A stretch of 11,744 nt of DNA. It comes from RUG760 sp045642205 (GTDB lineage Bacteria > Bacillota > Clostridia > Lachnospirales > Bianqueaceae). The position numbers were made by a program, and so were the translations under genes. The notes under the pieces were generated by a model. That model was not told where the DNA came from. It searched no databases and worked only from the letters and a program-made list of their open reading frames with translations. Shown here piece by piece: positions 6,576 through 11,744 of this stretch. Within the stretch, counting starts at the first letter, position 1; each line of letters opens with the position of its first letter. The stretch is from NCBI GenBank assembly GCA_045642205.1, contig JAZUIK010000008.1, positions 1-11,744 of the forward strand, given 5' to 3'.

Positions 6576-6584
6576 TGGTATAAT
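6576..6584 (+). promoter_or_regulatory. Extended -10 promoter ahead of the GDPD operon
   Basis: TGGTATAAT (6576-6584) is a perfect extended -10 element. The -35 is poor (CTAACA, 6555-6560, 18-base spacing), as is common when TGn is present. Transcription should start near 6591, giving a leader of about 70 bases. Confidence 0.7.
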
Positions 6585-6594
6585 ATTTCTAATG

Positions 6595-6629
6595 TCCCTT
6601 TGCAGGGAATGTGCCATAGTGAACCTATG
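6595..6629 (+). other. Two small tandem hairpins in the GDPD leader
   Basis: TCCCT (6595-6599)/AGGGA (6604-6608) with a 4-base loop, and CATAG (6615-6619)/CTATG (6625-6629) with a 5-base loop, both inside the predicted untranslated leader. I do not recognise a riboswitch class. Each stem is only 5 bp, so they may be incidental. Confidence 0.35.
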
Positions 6630-6659
6630 AGCTTACGATTACAAAAGGTGGGAGTAATA

Positions 6660-7391
6660 ATGAATACCATCAAGATCGACGCTAAACAGGCAAAGATGAT
6701 CGCTCACAGAGGACTCAGCGGTCTGGAGAAAGAAAACACCTGTGCTGCCTTCGTGGCAGCAGGTAATCGCGAATCCTATTTTGGGATCGAGACCGATGTC
6801 CATCGTACCATTGACGGAAGATTTGTGATCTTCCACGATGACAATACCGGCAGAGTCGGACTGGATAAGATGGTGATCGAGGAGTCTACTTTTGAGACTC
6901 TCAGAAAACTGCAGCTGACGGATATCGATGGCAAGAGAGGTCGCTCCGATCTTCTGATCCCCGAACTCATGGAGTACATCGGCATCTGCAAAAAATATGA
7001 AAAGGTTGCGGTCCTGGAACTGAAGAATGAATTTGAGCCTGAGGATGTCTACCAAATCGTTGAGACCATCAAAGAGGGCGGATACTTAGATCAGGTCATC
7101 TTCATCTCCTTTGCACTTAACAACCTCATTGCCCTCAAGGAAAAGTATCCTTCCCAGAAGGCACAGTACCTTTTGGAGGAGTGGAATGAAGATTCCCTGG
7201 AGATCCTGAAGAAATATGATCTGGGACTGGACATCTACTATCGTATCCTGACTAAAGAGATCGTAGAGGATGTTCACAGCATCAACCAGGAAGTCAATGT
7301 ATGGACCGTCGATACCAAGGAAGCCGGAGAGGCTATGGTGGAGATGGGCGTTGATTACATCACTTCAAACATTCTCGAAACGATCGGTTAA
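6660..7391 (+). CDS. Glycerophosphodiester phosphodiesterase (GDPD) family protein
   Basis: A 243-aa cytoplasmic enzyme with no signal peptide, the usual size of short bacterial UgpQ/GlpQ-like GDPDs. It would hydrolyse glycerophosphodiesters (deacylated phospholipid head groups) to glycerol 3-phosphate and an alcohol. The signature is complete: HRG at 16-18 after MIA, ENTCAAF at 25-31, IETDV at 43-47 (metal ligands E44 and D46) and FHDD at 58-61 (catalytic H59 partnering H16). ELKNE near 120 and VWTVD near 213 match the late strands of the TIM barrel. The same frame is open farther upstream into the antiporter gene, but ATG 6660 has AGGTGGGAG just before it and follows the promoter at 6576-6584, so it is the better start. 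It is first of four closely packed plus-strand genes; its metabolic link to the next three is not obvious. Confidence 0.88.
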   Translation: MNTIKIDAKQAKMIAHRGLSGLEKENTCAAFVAAGNRESYFGIETDVHRTIDGRFVIFHDDNTGRVGLDKMVIEESTFETLRKLQLTDIDGKRGRSDLLIPELMEYIGICKKYEKVAVLELKNEFEPEDVYQIVETIKEGGYLDQVIFISFALNNLIALKEKYPSQKAQYLLEEWNEDSLEILKKYDLGLDIYYRILTKEIVEDVHSINQEVNVWTVDTKEAGEAMVEMGVDYITSNILETIG

Positions 7392-7396
7392 GCCAT

Positions 7397-8383
7397 ATGA
7401 AGATCATTGAAGAAGCTAAGGTAAGAGAACTTCTTACACCGAAGGAGTGTATCGAGGTCATGAAGCAGGCCTTTGTGGACCTGGAGGAAGGAAAATGTGA
7501 TATGCCTCCCAGGCTCATCTGCCGCATGCCCAATACAGCTGCCTTTGGATTTATGCCCGCTTATGCGGGAGATTATTTCGGAGCCAAGGTCATTACGGCC
7601 TACGCACCGAATATGGGAACAGAGTATCCTTCCCACATCGGGTACTGTATGCTGTTTGAAAGTGAACATTGCACAGTCGTCGGTATGGTGGAGGCAGGCA
7701 GTATTACGGAGATCCGTACCGGATGCGTCAGTGCACTGGCAACGGATCTGCTCGCAAACAAGGATGCCCATAAAGTCGCCATGATCGGTGCCGGTGCTCA
7801 GGCAAGGAGCCATCTGGCAGCTTTATTGGAGGTCAGATCCATCGATTATGTCACGGTCTATGACATCAATCCCTCTGCTGCAGAGAAATATGCCTTTGAC
7901 ATGGCGATTGCTTACGGATTGCCGGTGGAGATCTGTGATTCTGTCAAAGAGGCTGTAAAGGATGCGGATATCATCTGTACGGTATGTCCTTCCAAGGAAG
8001 CCTATCTGACGAAGGATATGGTCAAGCAGGGAGCACATATCAATGCGGTGGGAACCTTCACACCGACCACCAGAGAGGTCGATTCCGATCTGATGGCAGC
8101 ATCTAAACTGTATGCGGATTATATCCCTTCTCTGATCAAGGAGAGCGGAGAGTATCTGATTCCTCTGGAGGAAGGTCTGATCGGTGAGGATCACATCCAA
8201 GGTTCTGTAGGACAACTGCTTACAGGAAAATGCAAGGGACGAGAGTCCAAGGAGGAGATCACTCTGTTCGATGCCCTTGGCCTTGCCATTGAAGATGTGG
8301 CCGCTGCGGTAGCTGTGCTTAAGAAAAGTGGATCAAAGGATCCTGCAGAGGAGATCTCTGACGGACAGGATGCCATAAGATAA
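7397..8383 (+). CDS. Ornithine cyclodeaminase / mu-crystallin family NAD(P)-dependent enzyme
   Basis: A 328-aa cytoplasmic protein with full family length. Features seen are FGAKVIT (61-67, K64 in the substrate-lysine position), TEIRTG (104-109) before the dinucleotide domain, the Rossmann loop GAGAQARSH (131-139), HINAVG (214-219), REVD (226-229, D229 the conserved acid) and FDALGLAIEDVAAA (291-304). True ornithine cyclodeaminases have a GD-x-PGK-type stretch after HINAVG. Here it is TFTPTTREVD, which looks more like the reductases and dehydrogenases of the family (ketimine or pyrroline-2-carboxylate reductases, alanine dehydrogenase-like enzymes). The reaction therefore probably interconverts an imino/keto acid and an amino acid, with the substrate undefined. 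It starts 5 bases after the GDPD stop and lacks a clear Shine-Dalgarno sequence, implying translational coupling. The aminotransferase follows after 11 bases. Confidence 0.83.
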   Translation: MKIIEEAKVRELLTPKECIEVMKQAFVDLEEGKCDMPPRLICRMPNTAAFGFMPAYAGDYFGAKVITAYAPNMGTEYPSHIGYCMLFESEHCTVVGMVEAGSITEIRTGCVSALATDLLANKDAHKVAMIGAGAQARSHLAALLEVRSIDYVTVYDINPSAAEKYAFDMAIAYGLPVEICDSVKEAVKDADIICTVCPSKEAYLTKDMVKQGAHINAVGTFTPTTREVDSDLMAASKLYADYIPSLIKESGEYLIPLEEGLIGEDHIQGSVGQLLTGKCKGRESKEEITLFDALGLAIEDVAAAVAVLKKSGSKDPAEEISDGQDAIR

Positions 8384-8394
8384 GGAGTACGTTT

Positions 8395-9585
8395 ATGTTA
8401 AATGAAAGAATGGTAAAGCTGGGAACCCAGCGTTCTGTTATCCGTGAACTGTTTGAATTTGGTAAGTTAAGAGCCAAGGAAGTGGGCGCAGAGAATGTAT
8501 TTGATTTTTCCATCGGTAATCCCAGCGTTCCGGCTCCTGATTGTGTCAACGAGACCATCGTGGATCTGGTAAAGAATTCGGATCCCGTAACACTCCACGG
8601 CTACACCAGTGCTCAGGGAGACGCAGAGGTCAGATCCACCATCGCTGCTTCCATCAACAAGCGCTTTGGCGTATCCATGAAGGCAGAGGATCTGTATCTG
8701 ACAGTCGGTGCGGCTGCCGCACTGAGCTGCTGCTTTACCGGTCTGACCAATCCCGGAGATGAGTACATCGTATTTGCACCTTACTTCCCTGAGTATAAGG
8801 TCTTTATCGAGCAGGCAGGCGGTAAGATGGTCATGATCCCTGCGGATATCGAAGCTTTCCAGATCAATTTTGAGGCCTTTGAGGCAGCCATCACTCCCAA
8901 TACTAAGGCAGTGCTGGTCAATTCTCCCAACAATCCTTCCGGAGCTGTCTATTCCGAAGAGACCGTCATCAAACTCGCTAAGATCCTGAAGGAAAAGTCT
9001 GAGGAATATGGTCATGTGATCTATCTGCTGTCCGACGAACCCTATCGTGAGATCGTTTTCAGCGGAGTAGAGGTGCCTTATCTTCCCAAGTATTATGACA
9101 ATACGCTGGTATGCTATTCCTGGTCCAAGTCCCTTTCTCTTCCCGGTGAGCGTCTCGGTTATGTCCTGGTTCCCGGAACCGTAGAGGATCACGATCTGGT
9201 CTATGCAGCCATTGCCGGTGCAGGACGTTCTCTTGGTTATGTCAATGCACCCAGTCTGTTCCAGAGAGTCTGTGCTCTTTGCTGTGAGGAAACGGCAGAT
9301 GTTTCTGTATACGAAACGAACCGTGATATCCTGGTGAAGAATCTTCGCGAGATGGGATACCATGTGGTCGCACCCGGAGGAACCTTCTATCTGTTCCCCA
9401 GATCTCTGGAGGCAGATGCGGTTGCTTTCTCCGAGAGAGCTAAGAAGTATAATCTTTTAGTGGTTCCCGGTGACGGATTCGGCTGTCCCGGACATGTCCG
9501 TATTTCTTTCTGTGTTCCTACAGAGAGGATCGAGCGTTCTCTGGCGGCTTTCAAGGCACTGGCAGACGAGTATAAAACACTGTAA
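8395..9585 (+). CDS. Class I/II pyridoxal-phosphate-dependent aminotransferase
   Basis: A 396-aa fold-type I aminotransferase, the typical length for the aspartate-aminotransferase superfamily. Visible active-site elements are FSIGNPSVPAP (38-48), YTSAQGDAEVR (70-80), NSPNNPSG (176-183, N180 contacting the PLP ring), SDEPY (213-217, D214 pairing with the pyridine nitrogen), SWSKSLSLPGERLGY (242-256, K245 the Schiff-base lysine) and HVRISF (367-372, R369 binding the substrate carboxylate). The fold and chemistry are secure, but the amino-acid specificity is not determined by these motifs. TAAGGAG overlaps the stop of the upstream reductase gene and serves as its ribosome binding site. Context suggests it works with the adjoining reductase and the ECF S-component on one compound. 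Confidence 0.92.
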   Translation: MLNERMVKLGTQRSVIRELFEFGKLRAKEVGAENVFDFSIGNPSVPAPDCVNETIVDLVKNSDPVTLHGYTSAQGDAEVRSTIAASINKRFGVSMKAEDLYLTVGAAAALSCCFTGLTNPGDEYIVFAPYFPEYKVFIEQAGGKMVMIPADIEAFQINFEAFEAAITPNTKAVLVNSPNNPSGAVYSEETVIKLAKILKEKSEEYGHVIYLLSDEPYREIVFSGVEVPYLPKYYDNTLVCYSWSKSLSLPGERLGYVLVPGTVEDHDLVYAAIAGAGRSLGYVNAPSLFQRVCALCCEETADVSVYETNRDILVKNLREMGYHVVAPGGTFYLFPRSLEADAVAFSERAKKYNLLVVPGDGFGCPGHVRISFCVPTERIERSLAAFKALADEYKTL

Positions 9586-9600
9586 ACTATAGGAGTTTGT

Positions 9601-10188
9601 ATGAAAAGCACAACAACAAAAACAATCTACCAGATGGTCATCTCCGCGATGCTGATCGCAGTGGGTCTGGTACTTCCTCTGTTCTTAGGACAGGTCCAGA
9701 TCTTTATGCAGGGCATCAGCCCCATGCATATTCCGGCCTTTATCGCCGGTCTGACCTGTGGCCCCGTGTATGGCGCTCTGGTAGGCTGTATCACCCCTCT
9801 TCTGCGAATGATGACCTTCGGTATGCCCATGCCTCCCGTAGCGATCCCCATGGCCTTCGAACTGGCTGTATACGGCGCTGTGACCGGTATTCTGTATCCG
9901 ATCTTCGTATGCAAGGTGCTGCCCAAGAATAAGGCATCCCATCTGATCGGTATCCTGCTTTCCATGTTAGCGGCTATGGTAGCTGGTCGTATCGTCGGTG
10001 GTATCGCCAAGGCTATCTTCCTGGGTATCCAGGGAACCGGTTATGGCTTTGAAGCCTTTGTCGCCGCCTACGTGGTAGGAACCGCCGTAGGTGCTGTCCT
10101 GCATCTGATCATCTGTCCCATTGTTGTCCTGGCACTGGAGAAGGTCAAGCTTTCCCCTCTGGCAGCGGTGATGAAGACGAAGAGATAA
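9601..10188 (+). CDS. ECF transporter S component (substrate-binding membrane subunit), unassigned substrate
   Basis: A 195-aa membrane protein with five or six hydrophobic segments (about 9-30, 42-70, 80-104, 113-142, 152-179). The pattern SPMHIPAFIAGLTCGPVYGALVG (40-62) followed by PLLRMMTFGMP (66-76) and AMAFE-like MAFELAVYG (84-92) is what I recall of ECF S-components of clostridia. These capture a vitamin or similar micronutrient and dock to a shared EcfAA'T energising module. No ATPase or T-component is present nearby, so it would be a group II S-component using a module encoded elsewhere. The substrate cannot be named from sequence. TAGGAG lies eight bases before the ATG, and the gap to the aminotransferase is 15 bases. 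This is the last gene of the unit; the 26-bp hairpin begins 21 bases after its stop. Confidence 0.8.
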   Translation: MKSTTTKTIYQMVISAMLIAVGLVLPLFLGQVQIFMQGISPMHIPAFIAGLTCGPVYGALVGCITPLLRMMTFGMPMPPVAIPMAFELAVYGAVTGILYPIFVCKVLPKNKASHLIGILLSMLAAMVAGRIVGGIAKAIFLGIQGTGYGFEAFVAAYVVGTAVGAVLHLIICPIVVLALEKVKLSPLAAVMKTKR

Positions 10189-10208
10189 GGTTTCAGCCTT
10201 ACTGTATT

Positions 10209-10276
10209 AACAAAACAGCAGAGCTTTTGAAAGCGGTGCTAAGACGCAATGCTTTCAAAAGCTCTGCTGTTTTGTT
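10209..10276. terminator. Perfect 26-bp hairpin after the ECF S-component gene
   Basis: The left arm, 10209-10234 (starting AACAAAACAGCAGAGC), is exactly complementary to the right arm, 10251-10276 (ending GCTCTGCTGTTTTGTT), across a 16-base loop. The T-rich end of the right arm and A-rich start of the left arm fit an intrinsic terminator able to work in both directions. The stem is far longer than a terminator needs. Confidence 0.75.
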
Positions 10277-10325
10277 GGTGAGATAGTCAGATGAAATGCA
10301 TAATCTATACCCTTCTATAACGTCA

Positions 10326-10383
10326 AAGCCCTTCAGGCTTCCTCGAGCGACATGTTCCGTCGCGAGAGGATCCTGAAGGGCTT
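10326..10383. terminator. Bipartite terminator hairpin shared by converging ECF S-component and GH32 units
   Basis: The outer stem is AAGCCCTTCAGG (10326-10337) with CCTGAAGGGCTT (10372-10383). The inner stem pairs TCCTC (10340-10344) with GAGGA (10366-10370) and GCGAC (10347-10351) with GTCGC (10359-10363), separated by opposed GA/GA. It lies 19 bases past the GH32 stop; on the minus strand the right arm runs into TTT. Confidence 0.78.
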
Positions 10384-10402
10384 CTATCGTTAATAGAAAA
10401 AC

Positions 10403-11530
10403 TTACGCGTGCAGTGTAAAACTAACAGTTCCGCTGTTGATAAAGATCTCGACGGAGCGCTTATCCTCTAAGAGTTCCAGTGATTCGATGGTGCCAACGT
10501 ATTCCATGGTCTGGTGGGAGATCTCGTTGGTCATGGTCACCTTGGTAGGAGTGGCGAGAATGGTGATGTTCGGGATCGTTGTCAGATTGCCGGTAACTTC
10601 TCCTAAGGAATCGGTCACATTGCGGATGTAATCCCAGGCTTCTTCTACAGGGTAGGAGTGGAGCAGACCTTTTTCATCGATCCAGAGCTCGCGGGAGATA
10701 GTCAGAGCACCGGCACTATGGTAGCCGTTAACCGGCTGTTTCTGCCAGTCATACATCCAGGCGATCATGATACGTCTGCCATCCTGAGTTTCAAATGTCT
10801 GAGGTGCATAGAACTGGGGACCACCTTCAGGAGACTGGTAGGACTCGGGAGTGAAGGTCTCACCATCATAGGTTCCGATAATGAACTGGGTCTGATAACC
10901 GGGATTACCCATCTTGGAGAACATGAGCACCCACTTGTCTCCCATTCGGAAGAAGTCAGGACACTCTACGGGAGAGTTATAGCCAAGGGCCTCATACAGG
11001 ACACCCATATAGTCCCAGTGGAGCAGATCTTCTGAACGATAACACAGAACGCGTCCGTGGCCGTTGAAACAGGTTCCAAGGACCAGACGATATTCGTCAC
11101 CATAGGCGAAGACCTTGGGGTCACGGAAATCTTTAGTGGCTGCTTCCTCGGGGAAATGGGTGATGACCGGGTTGCCGGCATATTTTTCAAAATGGATCCC
11201 GTCGTCAGAGTAGGCGACAGACTGAGTCTGTCCGAGTTCTCTGGAAACGGAGGTGTAGATCAGATAGAGCCGACCATCCTTTTCGATGGCACTGCCTGAA
11301 AAACATCCGCCTTCATTCTCGTAGGCTTCGTTGGGAGTCAGTGCATTGTCCACCTGTGTCCAGTGGATCAGATCCTCACTGATGGCGTGACCCCAGTGCA
11401 TGGGACCCCAATGGATGTCATAGGGAAAGTGCTGGAAAAATGCATGGTACTTGGAATTGAACTCCACCAGTCCGTTAGGATCGTTCATCCAACCGGTTCG
11501 GGGTTCAAAATGATATTGAAAAGGTTTCAT
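10403..11530 (-). CDS. Glycoside hydrolase family 32 (sucrose / fructan beta-fructosidase), short form
   Basis: A 375-aa cytoplasmic enzyme (no signal peptide) cleaving beta-fructosyl bonds, for example in sucrose, sucrose 6-phosphate or short fructans. The catalytic triad is intact: WMNDPNG at 14-20 (nucleophile D17), FRDP at 135-138 (transition-state stabiliser D137) and VECPDF at 188-193 (acid/base E189). The five-bladed propeller occupies about 1-295. The C-terminal beta-sandwich is short, about 75 residues, but still ends with the family feature DKRSVEIFINSG (356-367), so the protein is compact rather than cut off; usual family members are about 450-500 aa. The frame continues upstream of 11530, but ATG 11530 begins directly with the GH32 fold and has AAAGGAGAG before it. 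No sugar transporter, fructokinase or regulator is adjacent in the window, so the physiological sugar is uncertain. Confidence 0.92.
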   Translation of the reverse strand: MKPFQYHFEPRTGWMNDPNGLVEFNSKYHAFFQHFPYDIHWGPMHWGHAISEDLIHWTQVDNALTPNEAYENEGGCFSGSAIEKDGRLYLIYTSVSRELGQTQSVAYSDDGIHFEKYAGNPVITHFPEEAATKDFRDPKVFAYGDEYRLVLGTCFNGHGRVLCYRSEDLLHWDYMGVLYEALGYNSPVECPDFFRMGDKWVLMFSKMGNPGYQTQFIIGTYDGETFTPESYQSPEGGPQFYAPQTFETQDGRRIMIAWMYDWQKQPVNGYHSAGALTISRELWIDEKGLLHSYPVEEAWDYIRNVTDSLGEVTGNLTTIPNITILATPTKVTMTNEISHQTMEYVGTIESLELLEDKRSVEIFINSGTVSFTLHA

Positions 11531-11558
11531 AGTCTCTCCTTTATTTAGGTCGAAAGAT

Positions 11559-11587
11559 ATTATATCACATTTTTGAAATTTTGCCGA
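11559..11587 (-). promoter_or_regulatory. Promoter of the GH32 gene (extended -10)
   Basis: On the minus strand, TGATATAAT gives a perfect extended -10 (TATAAT at 11564-11559), with TCGGCA (11587-11582) as a partial -35 at 17-base spacing. The start codon lies about 29 bases downstream of the -10. Confidence 0.62.
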
Positions 11588-11610
11588 AAATTTTGCTTTG
11601 TAAAAATTTT
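11576..11610. repeat. Three AAATTTT units around and upstream of the GH32 -35 region
   Basis: AAATTTTGC occurs at 11576-11584 and again at 11588-11596, with another AAATTTT at 11604-11610. The first two are 12 bases apart and flank or overlap the -35 box, a possible regulator-binding arrangement. AT-rich DNA makes chance occurrence plausible. Confidence 0.35.
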
Positions 11611-11701
11611 CTATGTTCCATGTTAAGTAATTCGAGTCACCTGACATGCGGTGTTCTGTTCATTTAACTGCCTGAACTTTACAATTACCCAAAGTCATTT
11701 G

Positions 11702-11744
11702 TAAGGAGGTAAAAAGAAAATGACGTATACAGAATTTGTTTACT
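11702..11744 (+). CDS. Start of an unidentified gene, truncated by the window edge
   Basis: A strong TAAGGAGGT (11702-11710) is followed ten bases later by ATG at 11720, and the frame is open to the edge, reading MTYTEFVY. Eight residues are too few to name a family. The gene diverges from the GH32 gene across about 190 bases. A weak possible -10, TACAAT (11680-11685), lies upstream without a convincing -35. Confidence 0.6.

Noticed and set aside
6441..6659. Upstream extension of the GDPD frame into the antiporter gene
   Set aside because: The extension overlaps antiporter coding sequence, has no Shine-Dalgarno at its ATG, and spans the extended -10 promoter and the leader. The real start is 6660.
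8467..9363. A 298-codon minus-strand frame inside the aminotransferase gene
   Set aside because: The plus-strand aminotransferase has all PLP-site residues. The antisense product resembles nothing known and is not preceded by a ribosome binding site.
11571..11611. A CcpA cre site or LacI-type operator upstream of the GH32 gene
   Set aside because: The AT-rich repeats lack the central CG and flanking spacing of a cre site, and no regulator gene is adjacent. I kept only the repeat itself as an observation.
5233..11637. The shared 12-mer AGTAATTCGAGT at 5233-5244 and 11626-11637
   Set aside because: A few 12-base matches are expected by chance in a window of this size, and the two contexts share nothing else: only the first is followed by a fluoride aptamer.
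11638..11653. Small CACC/GGTG hairpin upstream of the last gene
   Set aside because: A 4-bp stem is too short to separate from chance, and there is no U-tract or known motif.

Overview
The window looks like the chromosome of an anaerobic, low-to-moderate GC Firmicute, most likely class Clostridia (Lachnospiraceae-like). The reasons are a group B [FeFe] hydrogenase paired with a SpoIIE-family phosphatase, a DUF1836 protein, an orphan ECF S-component, strong AGGAGG ribosome binding sites, sigma-A promoters and a fluoride riboswitch of the transcription-terminating type. I see no transposase, integrase, tRNA, rRNA or CRISPR array. This is family-level reasoning without a database search.

Layout. 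(1) 1-1939, plus strand: the C-terminal end of a SpoIIE-family phosphatase, then a complete group B [FeFe] hydrogenase. (2) 1946-2067: two consecutive hairpins between converging genes. (3) 4414 back to 2098, minus strand: a DUF1836 regulator-like protein, the YfcE phosphodiesterase and a solitary HipA-like kinase, probably co-transcribed. (4) 4415-4583: a divergent promoter region. (5) 4584-5186, plus: a small PAP2-like membrane protein. (6) 5207-6558, plus: promoter, fluoride (crcB-motif) riboswitch with its terminator, and a cation:proton antiporter. (7) 6579-10188, plus: an extended -10 promoter, then GDPD, an ornithine cyclodeaminase/mu-crystallin family reductase, a class I aminotransferase and an ECF S-component, with gaps of only 5, 11 and 15 bases. 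(8) 10209-10383: two more hairpins between converging genes. (9) 11530 back to 10403, minus: a short GH32 fructosidase with its own promoter. (10) 11720 to the right edge: the first codons of another plus-strand gene.

How the genes work together. The hydrogenase and phosphatase form a redox/signalling pair. The antiporter is probably a fluoride-stress gene, because its transcript starts with a fluoride riboswitch whose 3' half is shared with an intrinsic terminator. The reductase, aminotransferase and ECF S-component look like an uptake and conversion cassette for an amino-acid-like or vitamin-like compound that the sequence does not identify. The clearest non-coding signals are the riboswitch and the paired hairpins at both convergent gene ends. 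The second hairpin of each pair shares the core AAGCCCYTCAG.
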